Source: Cytobacillus horneckiae (lineage in GTDB: Bacteria; Bacillota; Bacilli; Bacillales; Cytobacillaceae). From it: a DNA stretch of 50,346 nt. Where the stretch lies: the NCBI RefSeq assembly GCF_002835735.1, contig NZ_PISD01000077.1, forward strand, positions 1 through 50,346, in the 5' to 3' direction. A program made the position numbers and the translations under genes. This document shows, one piece after another, positions 1 to 8,179 of the stretch (its first letter is position 1; the number at the start of each line of letters is the position of its first letter). The notes beneath the pieces were generated by a model. It saw nothing but the letters and a program-made list of their open reading frames with translations. It was not told the DNA's origin and ran no database searches.

Positions 1-2
1 GC

Positions 3-503
3 ATTTTCCTGACGCTACCCCGAAATAGACGAAATATCCCCTTTGAAATTACGATTTTATACCCTGTTAAAGATGGCTCGCAAGAAACGATTGCAAAGTT
101 AGAATCAGTATATAATCAATACTTTAGCAATTTTAAAGTATTAATTATTGATATATCTCCAAATAGTACAGCCACCCCCTTACTGGCTGGAATTTCAGAC
201 CCTAGAGTTGCTTTTTTAAAGTTTCCTAACATAAGCGAACTAGAAGCAATAAAAATTGGTGCTAAGTCAGCAGATACTTTATTTACTATCATAGTGGATG
301 ATGGATGCTTTCCTTCTTCAGATGCTGTATTATTGAATCTAACTATTTTCCGCAAGCAGCTGGAAGCTCAATTCCAAGTAATTTCAACATTTGATGACGG
401 TGAGGGAAAAGTTAGCTACAAAACCAGTCGTTCACCTTTGGAACCATTGTCTGGGCAATTATATAAAACAGCTACACTATTGAATATTTTAAACGAGTCG
501 TAA
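3..503 (+). CDS. Glycosyltransferase family 2-like protein, 5'-truncated
   Basis: An open frame enters from the left edge and runs to a TAA at 501-503, so only the last 166 codons are visible and the true start lies outside the window. The visible part has the rhythm of a GT-A (family 2) nucleotide-binding fold: a first strand ILYPVKDG, a helix, then FKVLIIDIS, a DPRV segment, and GAKSADTLFTIIVDDG, which resembles the metal-binding DxD loop. The first acidic pair that normally follows the second strand is degenerate (IDIS instead of DDGS). The neighbouring sugar-nucleotide genes fit a role in surface glycan assembly. The family call is inferred from pattern only. Confidence 0.5.
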   Translation: MFLTLPRNRRNIPFEITILYPVKDGSQETIAKLESVYNQYFSNFKVLIIDISPNSTATPLLAGISDPRVAFLKFPNISELEAIKIGAKSADTLFTIIVDDGCFPSSDAVLLNLTIFRKQLEAQFQVISTFDDGEGKVSYKTSRSPLEPLSGQLYKTATLLNILNES

Positions 504-547
504 AGCTCCATTTATTGTTGCCATAATTTAAAGTAATAACTATCATT

Positions 548-581
548 AGTTAGTAGACAAACTATGTACTGTCTACTAACT
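548..581 (+). terminator. Intrinsic terminator after the glycosyltransferase-like gene
   Basis: A perfect 12-bp inverted repeat (548-559 with 570-581) with a 10-nt loop is followed by TTCTTC. It lies 45 bp after the stop of the plus-strand gene. Confidence 0.6.
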
Positions 582-654
582 TTCTTCAGTTAAAGGAATC
601 TATTGTAGCGGATTACTTAATGATTTTCGATGATAAAATGAATGGCGAGATGAT

Positions 655-690
655 GAAAGCCCTATTCTATTAATTTAGAATAGGGCTTTC
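655..690 (-). terminator. Hairpin terminator of the nucleotide-sugar operon
   Basis: A perfect 15-bp stem (655-669 with 676-690, 6-nt loop) begins 4 bp beyond the stop of the last gene of the minus-strand operon. The U tract is weak on the minus strand, but the stem is long and ideally placed; it may stop transcription from both sides. Confidence 0.6.
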
Positions 691-694
691 CAGT

Positions 695-1600
695 TTATAT
701 GTCTTCATTATTAGTCAGTTTCTCACGCTGATAAAATAGAATATCCTTTAAGGAAGACTCAAGAGGGATTTTGGCTGTCCAGCCTAATGCGTTTATTTTC
801 TTAATTGGAATATGAACGCGCTCTTCTTCCTTGTTCATTACTAACGACTTTGCTCCAAATTCTATCTTAGTTAATGCTTGATAGCCGACAATCACTTCAG
901 ATAAAGAGCAACTTCTACCAGAACCTATTTCATATATTTCTCCAGACTTCCCCTTTAATAATAAAACTTCATATGCTTTAACTGCATCCCTAACATCCAA
1001 AAAGTCTCTCTGTGATTGTAAATTATTCACTTCGATTATTTTAGGTGAATCAACATGTTCCATTTCTGCTATTTTCTTTGCAAAAACTGAACAAACACCA
1101 CTTGTAATTCCGGGTCCAATTAAATTCGAGGGCTTAGCAATTACAATATGCATATTATAAAGAACTTCCCATGATTGAGCGACTAAAACTTGAAGAGATT
1201 TACTTAAACTATAGGGGTGTAAAAGTGATTGAACGTTATCGGTGTCGAATTGAAGAGCGGAACCGACAATAATTGTTTTACAATTAGGATTCTCTTGACG
1301 AAGGGCTTCAATTAAATACAAAGTGGATAGGATATTTGTTTCTATTGTTTTTATAGGATCTCGCCATGATTCTTCCACACTATTCTGACCTGCTAAGTGA
1401 AGAAGATAATCTGGCTTTATCCTCTTCACCAATGAATCCACACTGCTTTTATCAGTTAGATCACATTGCTCCACACGTACTAGCTTATTCACAGGTTTTT
1501 TTCGAGTGACCGCAGTGACTTCAAAGCCAGCATTTACAAAATGACTGCACGCATGTTGACCGGTAAATCCGCTCGCTCCTGTAATTAATAATTTATTCAT
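695..1600 (-). CDS. Extended SDR, NAD-dependent epimerase/dehydratase
   Basis: A nucleotide-sugar SDR of about 301 residues. It has the N-terminal Rossmann signature GASGFTGQ, a conserved catalytic Tyr-Lys pair in YSLSK, and the family's usual length. It most resembles the GDP-4-keto-6-deoxyhexose reductase / UDP-hexose 4-epimerase branch. It is the last gene of a four-gene operon. The chosen ATG (1600) overlaps the end of the RmlD-like gene by 8 bp (ATGAATAA); a GTG one codon upstream is possible. It could add a fourth modification (for example 4-epimerisation or keto reduction) to the 6-deoxy-HexNAc made by its neighbours. The exact substrate cannot be read from sequence. Confidence 0.8.
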   Translation of the reverse strand: MNKLLITGASGFTGQHACSHFVNAGFEVTAVTRKKPVNKLVRVEQCDLTDKSSVDSLVKRIKPDYLLHLAGQNSVEESWRDPIKTIETNILSTLYLIEALRQENPNCKTIIVGSALQFDTDNVQSLLHPYSLSKSLQVLVAQSWEVLYNMHIVIAKPSNLIGPGITSGVCSVFAKKIAEMEHVDSPKIIEVNNLQSQRDFLDVRDAVKAYEVLLLKGKSGEIYEIGSGRSCSLSEVIVGYQALTKIEFGAKSLVMNKEEERVHIPIKKINALGWTAKIPLESSLKDILFYQREKLTNNEDI

Positions 1601-2435
1601 CACATTCAGTGCTTTCCATCCAACTTCTTAGTTCTTTCATCATTTCCATATATGTTGGAATTCGGTAATTATAATCACTTCTTGTGCTTTTGATTGTCCT
1701 ATCAAGTGCAATCTTGGAATCTGCTATGATTTCAACGTCCTTTTTATTAAAAACGTTTTTAAATATGGTCAAAAGCTCATACTTTGAAACCTTTTGCACT
1801 GATCCAAGGTGATATAACCCTGTAACTTCGTTTCTAATCATGGAATGAATGACTTTTGCTAATTCTAGCGTTGTTACGCCATTCCAATATACTCTTTTAT
1901 ATCCTTTTATTTGCCCTGTTTGTTTCATAAACCATAGAAATAGACCAATACCATTATCTTTTTTTTCGGGGCCGATAATAGATGTTCGTATTGTTAAATG
2001 CTTATTGCTGATGATTTCTCCAAGTTGTTTAGATTGAGCGTAAAATGAAGTGCCATCAGGCTGATCAACTTCTGTGTAATCCCCTTTATTTCCTGAAAAA
2101 ACACAATCTGTACTTATATGAATTAATTTTCCATTGTATCGTTCTGTCAATTTTGCTATTTGATGAGGTAAAACACTATTGACTTGAAAAGCTAGTTTAG
2201 GATATTTTTCAGCAGTTTCATTTAAAATTCCGATGCAGTTTATTGTAATTTCAGGTCTTAATTTAGCTATGACCTCTTCTAGCTTATTTGTATCTGTTAC
2301 ATCAAGGTATATCCCACGGCTGTCATCTGGTAGGCGTGTAGTATAGTAAACTTCATATTCATCTGTTTTTTTTTCGAAATAACCTTTAATCATATGTCCT
2401 GCCATCCCAGTTCCACCAAGAATCAGAACCTTCAT
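1593..2435 (-). CDS. RmlD-type nucleotide-sugar 4-keto reductase
   Basis: A 280-residue SDR of the dTDP-4-dehydrorhamnose reductase (RmlD) type. It has GGTGMAG at the N-terminus, the STDCVFSG strand typical of RmlD, and the catalytic YAQSK motif. It lacks the C-terminal cupin domain of CapF/WbjC reductases, so it is closer to WbvR, which reduces UDP-2-acetamido-2,6-dideoxy-L-lyxo-4-hexulose on the way to UDP-L-QuiNAc. It begins one base after the stop of the 4,6-dehydratase gene, so the two are probably translated together. A true dTDP-rhamnose role is less likely because no rmlA/B/C genes are visible here. Product identity is inferred from operon content. Confidence 0.8.
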   Translation of the reverse strand: MKVLILGGTGMAGHMIKGYFEKKTDEYEVYYTTRLPDDSRGIYLDVTDTNKLEEVIAKLRPEITINCIGILNETAEKYPKLAFQVNSVLPHQIAKLTERYNGKLIHISTDCVFSGNKGDYTEVDQPDGTSFYAQSKQLGEIISNKHLTIRTSIIGPEKKDNGIGLFLWFMKQTGQIKGYKRVYWNGVTTLELAKVIHSMIRNEVTGLYHLGSVQKVSKYELLTIFKNVFNKKDVEIIADSKIALDRTIKSTRSDYNYRIPTYMEMMKELRSWMESTECDE

Positions 2436-2436
2436 T

Positions 2437-3423
2437 TTATATAAAACTTCCCTTCTTTAATATCTCTCGAATTTCGTCCTGGCTCATAAGGTCTCTGCTT
2501 GAATTATAGTTAACCAAATTAATAGGTTTATATTTTGAATAGTGCTCTCTTAATCCAGGGATAATAATAGGTGGCAATATAACAAAATATTCATCATCAT
2601 AGGTAATTGTCATTGTACTTTCATACTCTGACAAAAGTAATTCATGGATTTTTTCCCCAGGTCTAATTCCAAGTATTTCTACTTCAACATTTTGTTTCTT
2701 CGATGCGTCAATTAAAACCTTTGCTAAATCGATAATTTTGCAGGTAGGCATTTTCATAACGAATATTTCGCCACCTAGACTTTCATGCGTTGCTTTAAAA
2801 ACAAGCTTGATTGCATCTTCTAGAGTAAGGAAAAATCTAGTCATTTCCATATCAGTAATTCCAATCTTCCCTTTTTCTTGAATTTGCTTATTAAAAACGT
2901 GAATAACACTTCCATTTGTACCTAGAACATTACCTCCGCGAATACAAACAAACTTCGTATCAGTATTCAAAGTATTAGCATGAATAATGAGTTTTTCTCC
3001 CATTGCTTTAGATAAACCGTAAAAATTTGAAGGATTGGATGCTTTATCGGTTGAAATGTAGATCACCCTTTTGACATTGCTGCTCACGGCAGCATCGATG
3101 ACATTCTGTGTTCCTAAAACATTCGTCTTCAATGCCTCAATAGGCTGATCCTCACATACTGGTACATGCTTTAATGCCGCTAAGTGAAAAATATATTGGA
3201 CATCTTGGCAAGCCTGCATTAATATATCTTTCTCTTTAATATCGCCAATGACAAAATTCAACGCCGGATTTTGATCAAATTCCTGCTTCATTGTAAATTG
3301 ATTTGATTCATTTCTGGATAGAATTCTGATTTCTTTAGGCTTAAATGTCAAGAGTTGCCGTACGAGTTCATATCCCCATGAACCTGTACCACCCGTCACT
3401 AAAATGGTTTTGTTTTCAAACAA
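2437..3423 (-). CDS. UDP-GlcNAc 4,6-dehydratase (CapE/WbjB/FlaA1 type)
   Basis: A 328-residue extended SDR of the inverting UDP-N-acetylglucosamine 4,6-dehydratase family. Visible signatures are GGTGSWG at the N-terminus, HLAALKHVPVCED, STDKASNPSNFYGLSK carrying the catalytic Tyr-Lys, and the downstream MTRFFLTLEDA segment. The family makes a UDP-4-keto-6-deoxy-HexNAc, with C5 inversion in CapE/WbjB. The start codon is TTG at 3423, preceded by GGAGG, and it overlaps the end of the 2-epimerase gene by 8 bp. With the epimerase and reductase on either side it forms a UDP-L-FucNAc/L-QuiNAc-type pathway. Confidence 0.88.
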   Translation of the reverse strand: MFENKTILVTGGTGSWGYELVRQLLTFKPKEIRILSRNESNQFTMKQEFDQNPALNFVIGDIKEKDILMQACQDVQYIFHLAALKHVPVCEDQPIEALKTNVLGTQNVIDAAVSSNVKRVIYISTDKASNPSNFYGLSKAMGEKLIIHANTLNTDTKFVCIRGGNVLGTNGSVIHVFNKQIQEKGKIGITDMEMTRFFLTLEDAIKLVFKATHESLGGEIFVMKMPTCKIIDLAKVLIDASKKQNVEVEILGIRPGEKIHELLLSEYESTMTITYDDEYFVILPPIIIPGLREHYSKYKPINLVNYNSSRDLMSQDEIREILKKGSFI

Positions 3424-4507
3424 CTTTATGTCCTCCTAGTAATATTTTTATCACTACATCAGATACATTTTTATCAACATACCCTTCAGGAAATGCCCAG
3501 TTCCTTGGCAGATTACTCATGACTTTGACACAATTTAGGATTTGTGATGAATCAATCCCTGAGAGCATATTGCTACCACAATCTATTGTTTCAGGGCGCT
3601 CGGTTGTTTTCCTGATTGTCACTGCAGGAACATGAAATAAACAGCACTCTTCCTGAACTGTGCCGCTATCAGTTAACACACAATTCGCATTTTTTTCAAG
3701 CTGGACGAAATCAAAGAATCCAAATGGCTTATAAAATTCTACCAATGGATGAACATGAAGAGATGAGCTTGCTTCAATTCGTGATTTTGTCCGCGGATGA
3801 ATACTACATATAATCCGCTTGTTGAATGTTTCAGCAACTTTATTTATCCCATTTATGATTTCAGCGAGCTTATCCTCATGATCAACATTTTCTGCTCGAT
3901 GAATCGTTACTAAAAAGTAATTATTTTTTTCTAAAGATAATTGGTTGAGCACTGGACTACTTTCAATTGTATCCTCAAAATAAGTCAGTACTTCATAAAT
4001 AGGATTACCAGAAGTAAAAACACGACTGCTTGGCAATCCTTCTTTCAAAAGATTTTCTTTACTTTGTGGAGTATATGGGAGATTAAAGCTTGAGATAGCA
4101 TCGATGACTCGTCGATTTTTTTCTTCAGGAACTTCTAAATCAAAACAGCGGTTCCCTGCTTCCATATGAACAACTGGAATACTCATTCTTTCAGCTAAAA
4201 TTGCACTTAAGCCACTATTTGTATCTCCGAGAACTAATACCTTGTCAGGTTTTTCTTTTATAAGAATTTTTTCTAATTCTTTATACATTGTAGATAATTG
4301 TATCCCTAAAGAATTCTGTTCATTTTTGATAGCATAATCTGGGTTCCTGACATTTAGGTCCTTAAAAAAAACGTCGCTAAGTTCAGCAGTAAAGTTTTGT
4401 CCTGTATGCACGAGAATATGCTTATCAGCTAGCCTGTCTAATTTTTTTATAATTAAACTTAATCTGATAATTTCTGGTCTTGTACCTAAAATCGTCATTA
4501 TTTTCAT
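3416..4507 (-). CDS. Non-hydrolysing UDP-N-acetylglucosamine 2-epimerase family (WecB/CapG/WbjD type)
   Basis: A 363-residue enzyme of the GT-B-fold UDP-GlcNAc 2-epimerase family. It has the N-terminal TILGTRPEIIR motif, VLGDTNS, HMEAGNR, and the C-terminal DSGTVQEE and RKTTERPE motifs. The RKTTERPETIDCG stretch is typical of the CapG/WbjD subgroup, which inverts C2 of 6-deoxy-HexNAc nucleotides. It is the first gene of the operon and has AAGGAG 8 nt before its ATG. In known systems CapG/WbjD acts last; gene order here does not follow reaction order. Plain UDP-ManNAc formation remains an alternative. Confidence 0.87.
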   Translation of the reverse strand: MKIMTILGTRPEIIRLSLIIKKLDRLADKHILVHTGQNFTAELSDVFFKDLNVRNPDYAIKNEQNSLGIQLSTMYKELEKILIKEKPDKVLVLGDTNSGLSAILAERMSIPVVHMEAGNRCFDLEVPEEKNRRVIDAISSFNLPYTPQSKENLLKEGLPSSRVFTSGNPIYEVLTYFEDTIESSPVLNQLSLEKNNYFLVTIHRAENVDHEDKLAEIINGINKVAETFNKRIICSIHPRTKSRIEASSSLHVHPLVEFYKPFGFFDFVQLEKNANCVLTDSGTVQEECCLFHVPAVTIRKTTERPETIDCGSNMLSGIDSSQILNCVKVMSNLPRNWAFPEGYVDKNVSDVVIKILLGGHKVV

Positions 4508-5261
4508 TGTTCACACTCCTTGCTTCATGTTTTTAGAAATTTAATCATCGTGCCTTTAATTATTAAAATATGCTTGGTTTCTTTTATTGCCCTAGGCTTC
4601 TCTATTAGATTCTAATCTCTTCCAAAAATTCAACTGATGACCTATAAAATGAAAAAACACGATTGCAAACGGTTAATGACAATACGTGCACAATGAGCTT
4701 TCTATTATTCATTTATTAAGAATCTTTATCGAGAATGGCGTAACCCTTGTACTATAACTGATTAAATACATTGTTAGATGAAAGAAGACTAATGGATACT
4801 TTCATAATAAGAATGCAAAATTGACCGGTTCATTTTTAGATAATCAAATGTGAATAAAATAGAGAGGAGATGAGGATAAAAGTGTTATGTAGTAGGTTAA
4901 AGCTTAGCTGAATAAGCAAAGCAATTATGGCAAAAGTACATAAATTAACTTATTAGAATGAAAAGGACTTGTGTTATTACATTCATGGTTGTGGGGAAAA
5001 TGCAAGCCATGAAAGCAGCCTGTTTGGAAAAAACTGCTTCTATATCTATTAGTGGTGATTAATATAATTAAAAAAATCACCATAGTAAATATTTTTTAAT
5101 CGTCGTTTTGTATCACATTTATCACCAAGTATGTTTCTAGTTTTCCGCAAAAATAATACGGAAAATTGAGCTATAATTTCTCTATTTACTAATGTGTATT
5201 CATACAAGCACTTTAGAGCTTTAATAATAAAATATTTTATAAAAGTGAAAGGAGGATAATA
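4508..5261. other. Long divergent intergenic region upstream of the ExsC-like gene
   Basis: No coding sequence was found in these 754 bp. Two small inverted repeats are visible: GGTGATT/AATCACC (5054-5060 with 5075-5081) and TTTTCCG/CGGAAAA (5141-5147 with 5159-5165). The region must hold the promoters of both the sugar-nucleotide operon and the spore-like gene. CATACAAG at 5201 resembles a sigma-E -10, but no convincing -35 stands before it. Confidence 0.5.
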
Positions 5262-5687
5262 ATGACAAAGTTACTTGATGCAAGAACATCACAAAATGCG
5301 AGTTATGCGAATTCTATTAGTGATCCAATATCAACTACTCCAGAACTATTTGCACGTCTTTCTCTTAATGCTGCTAATGCAAATGGTATTGTACGTACTC
5401 AAATGAGCGGTACTGTAGCTGTTCAACTACCTCTTCTCCCTGTTATCTCAACTATTACTGTAACAATTGTAAGAGGTTCAAATCCTTCAGTATTAATTTA
5501 TTCAGCCGAAAATGTGCTTGATACATCTATTTTAGGACCTCAAATCATATCTTTTACTGCTTCTGATTTTAATGTTCCTATTCCAGCTAACAATAACGTA
5601 GTTTATACAGTATATATACAATCTAGTATTCTAGGAACTATCAGGGTCGGTCCAGAGAGCTTCAATGCTGCCATTTACTCAGATTGA
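5262..5687 (+). CDS. ExsC-like exosporium / spore surface protein
   Basis: A 141-residue protein rich in Ser, Thr, Asn, Val and Ile with no signal peptide or membrane segment. The pattern from residue 45 on (RTQMSGTVAVQL, ITVTIVRG, VLIYSAENV, IPANNNVVYTVYIQS) is a beta-sandwich resembling ExsC-type and other small Bacillus exosporium proteins. It has a strong ribosome site (AAAGGAGG at 5248-5255) and its own terminator, so it is a single-gene unit. It diverges from the nucleotide-sugar operon. A spore-surface location is inferred from family resemblance. Confidence 0.55.
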   Translation: MTKLLDARTSQNASYANSISDPISTTPELFARLSLNAANANGIVRTQMSGTVAVQLPLLPVISTITVTIVRGSNPSVLIYSAENVLDTSILGPQIISFTASDFNVPIPANNNVVYTVYIQSSILGTIRVGPESFNAAIYSD

Positions 5688-5698
5688 TTAAAACTAAG

Positions 5699-5732
5699 AA
5701 CCTCCTTACATGCTAAGGGGGTTTATTTTTAT
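5699..5732 (+). terminator. Intrinsic terminator of the ExsC-like gene
   Basis: A 10-bp stem (AACCTCCTTA with TAAGGGGGTT, one G-U pair) has a 5-nt loop and is followed by TATTTTTAT, 11 bp past the stop codon. Confidence 0.85.
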
Positions 5733-5873
5733 ACTTATTTATTTAAAAAATCGCAATAATAAGGTTAGCTATGTTTTCATTAGAAAAGCGAATAAAGAAA
5801 AAGATAACAAGCTAAGAAAATTATTGTGATTTCCTCGGCTCTTTTCTTATAAATAGTTGCTTTTGTGCTAATG

Positions 5874-5963
5874 GTTGATTGGAGTTGCACGATAGGTCAG
5901 ACCTTGGGCAGGCTCACAGCCAGCCGCGCGGAGAAGCGAACATTTAGGAGCGAAAGTCAACCG
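5874..5963 (+). repeat. Degenerate Bacillaceae intergenic repeat, copy 1
   Basis: The segment opens GTTGATTGGAGT, contains AGGCTCACAGCC and GCGGAGAAGCGAACAT, and closes GGAGCGAAAGTCAACC. I recognise this order as a decayed copy of a GC-rich element scattered between genes in many Bacillaceae genomes. The left half is shortened. Two further copies lie in this window. Confidence 0.55.
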
Positions 5964-6179
5964 CCCCTAACTGCTAGGTAAAATAGCAACTAGGCATGCT
6001 CAAGTAGCTATTTTATCTAAAGACAAGAGTTAACAAAACATCATGAATGTTCAAAGTTTTGACAACTAAATAGATTCCTTTCTTTAAATACATATTAGAA
6101 AATGAAAAAAATTTATTGGGAGGCGCTATTATAAGGGGACATTCAATATGAAATCAAATCATGCTTTTCAACGCGTTCT

Positions 6180-6974
6180 TTATGCATGATAGCCAAAATC
6201 CCCCATATGGTGGCCATCGTAATGGAAATCTGATCCGCCAGTAATGATTTTTCCATATTTCTTAGCGATTTTCTTGTATCGTTTTATATCTTTTTTCTTA
6301 TGTTTTCGGTGCCATACTTCAATGCCATCAAGTGGCAGCTGCATTAACTCCCTGACTATATTGTCATCACGTATCAGTGCTGGATGAGCGAGCACTGCTT
6401 GTCCACCAGCTTGATGGATTAGATTGATCGCTTGCATAGGGGACAAAAAGATTTTATCCATCGCACATGGCTTCCCATCACCAAGGTAGCGGTCAAAAAC
6501 TTCTTGCTGGCTATTCGCGTAACCTTTTTCCACTACTGCTTTTGCAATATGCGGCCTGGCAATGACTCCACCTATACTATGCTTCTCGACATCTGCTTTC
6601 GAAATGACTATGCCTATTTGACAAAATTTTTCTATAATTTTATTTGCCCTGGTCATTCTATGTGTTTGGATTCGCTTCATTACTTCTTCAAGCTGTTGAG
6701 TAGCATGTACATTATAACCGAGAATATCAATGTTTCTGCCTTTATATTTTGTCGTTAGCTCTATTCCGCTTATAACTGTTATATTACACTCAATCGCTTT
6801 CAGCTTTGCTTCTGCCACTCCATCTATTGTATCATGGTCAGTTATAGCAATCACTTCTAGTCCCTTTTTTGCAGCTTTTTCAACAATTTCACTTGGTGTA
6901 AAACTCCCATCTGAAGCTGTCGTATGCAAATGAAGATCAAAAAAGTTTTGCTTAATGATTTCCCTTAAATCCAT
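6180..6974 (-). CDS. PHP-domain phosphoesterase
   Basis: A 264-residue PHP-domain protein of the TrpH/YciV-like group. It has the metal-binding motifs FDLHLHTTASDG, ITDHDT, ARPHIA, LAHPAL and GGSDFHYDGHH in the usual order. Relatives hydrolyse 3',5'-nucleoside bisphosphates or short RNA 5'-3'. It is a complete, stand-alone cytoplasmic enzyme with a clear AAGGAGAG site before the ATG. No partner gene is linked. The substrate is inferred from the family; PHP phosphatases also occur in histidine and polymerase contexts, which do not fit here. Confidence 0.85.
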   Translation of the reverse strand: MDLREIIKQNFFDLHLHTTASDGSFTPSEIVEKAAKKGLEVIAITDHDTIDGVAEAKLKAIECNITVISGIELTTKYKGRNIDILGYNVHATQQLEEVMKRIQTHRMTRANKIIEKFCQIGIVISKADVEKHSIGGVIARPHIAKAVVEKGYANSQQEVFDRYLGDGKPCAMDKIFLSPMQAINLIHQAGGQAVLAHPALIRDDNIVRELMQLPLDGIEVWHRKHKKKDIKRYKKIAKKYGKIITGGSDFHYDGHHMGDFGYHA

Positions 6975-7106
6975 TTACCTCTCTCCTTTTTTTATTGCTA
7001 TATGATATGTAAATTAATTTATTTCGCCTGTGACTTTCACATAGTTGAGAGCATATTTATAATAGAAATTATCTAATATTTTAAATATGTGATTTCCTTC
7101 TGTATG

Positions 7107-7140
7107 TAAAAAAGACTTTTTTCCTTATTGGAAAAAAGTC
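7107..7140 (-). terminator. Intrinsic terminator overlapping the stop codon of the CwlK-like gene
   Basis: An 11-bp perfect stem (7114-7124 with 7130-7140, 5-nt loop) is followed on the minus strand by six U residues. Its first arm includes two bases of the TGA stop codon at 7139-7141. Confidence 0.85.
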
Positions 7141-7684
7141 ATTCACGTTCTGGCGGCCGTTTCCCCCGCTGCAGGTCTTTAATCGATAATCCAAAGTCAT
7201 ATTGAAGGTGGGGGTAATCCTTAAAATTCGCCCAATCTCCTCCCCATTTAAATCCTAAATCCTTAGCAATAGTAACAACTTCCATCCAATCAGGTGTGCC
7301 ACTGCCATTTCCATCATACCCCATATCCCACACTAGATCGCCTTCTACCGTTAAAAGGGCAAAGTCAATTGCCAATCCGTAGTTATGATAAGACTCGCCG
7401 CCCTTTGCATGAGTAACAATATTTCCGTCAACTGATCGCCCCTTATCATACAATGCATCTTGATCATCTGCACTGCGGAAATCATCTGTAATAACGACAT
7501 TTATCCCGCGTTCAGCTGCTCTTGAAATTAACTGATCGCTTTTTTCTTCTACAACCGGGTGCAATCCCGTCGGCATTGGGGCGTCCTCATCATATTGAAT
7601 ATTTATATATTGAAAGAATAATAGACCGATAATTAAAAAAATCAGTATAAATACGAAAAATCTGAATAACTTTACAATTTTCAA
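7139..7684 (-). CDS. M15 family L-alanyl-D-glutamate endopeptidase (CwlK/VanY-like)
   Basis: A membrane-anchored peptidoglycan peptidase of 181 residues. A single hydrophobic segment at about residues 8-27 is followed by an M15 domain with DDFRS, the zinc-ligand pair in SYHNYGLAIDFAL (His and Asp), and a C-terminal WGGDW...DYPHLQYD that supplies the last His. This is the CwlK (YcdD) type, which cuts L-Ala-D-Glu in stem peptides. I chose TTG at 7684 because AGAGAGGG lies 7 nt upstream and the protein then starts with basic residues before the membrane segment. The longer ATG at 7732 has no ribosome site. Confidence 0.82.
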   Translation of the reverse strand: MKIVKLFRFFVFILIFLIIGLLFFQYINIQYDEDAPMPTGLHPVVEEKSDQLISRAAERGINVVITDDFRSADDQDALYDKGRSVDGNIVTHAKGGESYHNYGLAIDFALLTVEGDLVWDMGYDGNGSGTPDWMEVVTIAKDLGFKWGGDWANFKDYPHLQYDFGLSIKDLQRGKRPPERE

Positions 7685-7770
7685 AGTATTAACCCTCTCT
7701 ACGTAAAAATCTAAGGCTAGTATCTTTAGCATACCAATAAATATAACGAAAAAGCCATTCTAAAAGTTTC

Positions 7771-7796
7771 GTTTCGGAAATTAAATAACCGGGTAT
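7771..7796 (+). promoter_or_regulatory. Sigma-B promoter of the CsbD-like gene
   Basis: GTTTCG (7771-7776), 14 bp, then GGGTAT (7791-7796). This matches the sigma-B consensus GTTTAA-N12-14-GGGTAT closely. It lies 33 bp before the ATG, leaving a short 5' UTR that contains AAGGAG. Confidence 0.8.
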
Positions 7797-7829
7797 ATAC
7801 TAAACATCAGAACATAAGGAGTGTAAACT

Positions 7830-8030
7830 ATGAATAAGACACAAACAGAAGCTACTAAGGATAAGTTAAAAGGAAATGTGAAAGAAAAATATGGCGCGTT
7901 AACAGGGAATGAAACGAAACAAGCTGAAGGCAAAATGGATAAAATAAAAGGAAATGTAAAAGAAAAAGTTGGAGATGCGAAAGAGGCGCTTTCTAAAGGG
8001 TTCAATGACAAATCAGAAAAGAATAAATAA
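7830..8030 (+). CDS. csbD: CsbD family general stress protein
   Basis: A 66-residue, Lys/Glu-rich protein with two CsbD repeats (TKDKLKGNVKEKYGALTG and KMDKIKGNVKEKVGDAKE). It is highly hydrophilic, with no signal or membrane segment. CsbD proteins are abundant sigma-B general-stress products in Bacillus; their biochemical role is unknown. The sigma-B promoter directly upstream and the terminator directly downstream make it a complete single-gene stress unit, which strengthens both the family call and the regulation. Confidence 0.92.
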   Translation: MNKTQTEATKDKLKGNVKEKYGALTGNETKQAEGKMDKIKGNVKEKVGDAKEALSKGFNDKSEKNK

Positions 8031-8039
8031 CTATACAAA

Positions 8040-8066
8040 AAAAGCTTGGTTGTTCCAAGCTTTTTC
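8040..8066 (+). terminator. Intrinsic terminator of the CsbD-like gene
   Basis: A 9-bp perfect stem (8041-8049 with 8055-8063), a 5-nt loop and a run of T follow the stop codon by 10 bp. Confidence 0.88.
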
Positions 8067-8179
8067 ACCCATTAAAAGTTTATCTTCTTACCATGACTTT
8101 ATAACCGATTAATGCACAATACTTCTATTAACAATATTACCGTTAATGCACGTTTTTATCATCTCCGCTACCAATTGCA

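Larger units (their letters stand above)
5688..6179. other. Intergenic region holding a degenerate dispersed repeat
   Basis: Apart from the terminator at 5699-5732, this stretch holds a repeat copy (5874-5963) and an imperfect hairpin. In the hairpin, GGTAAAATAGC near 5980 pairs with GCTATTTTATC near 6008. No coding sequence is supported. Confidence 0.5.

Noticed and set aside
116..355. Minus-strand 79-residue open frame
   Set aside because: It is antisense to the glycosyltransferase-like gene, which has coherent sequence through the window edge; no ribosome site precedes it.
4873..4914. Short frame starting ATGAGGATAAAAG after GAGAGGAG
   Set aside because: The ribosome site abuts the start codon, the peptide is 13 residues, and there is no supporting promoter or structure.
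5201..5208. CATACAAG as a sigma-E -10 for the ExsC-like gene
   Set aside because: It matches the -10 well, but no acceptable -35 lies 13-15 bp upstream, and no sigma-K pair fits either.
7781..8068. Minus-strand 95-residue hydrophobic open frame
   Set aside because: It is the mirror of the CsbD gene, which has a sigma-B promoter, ribosome site and family repeats.
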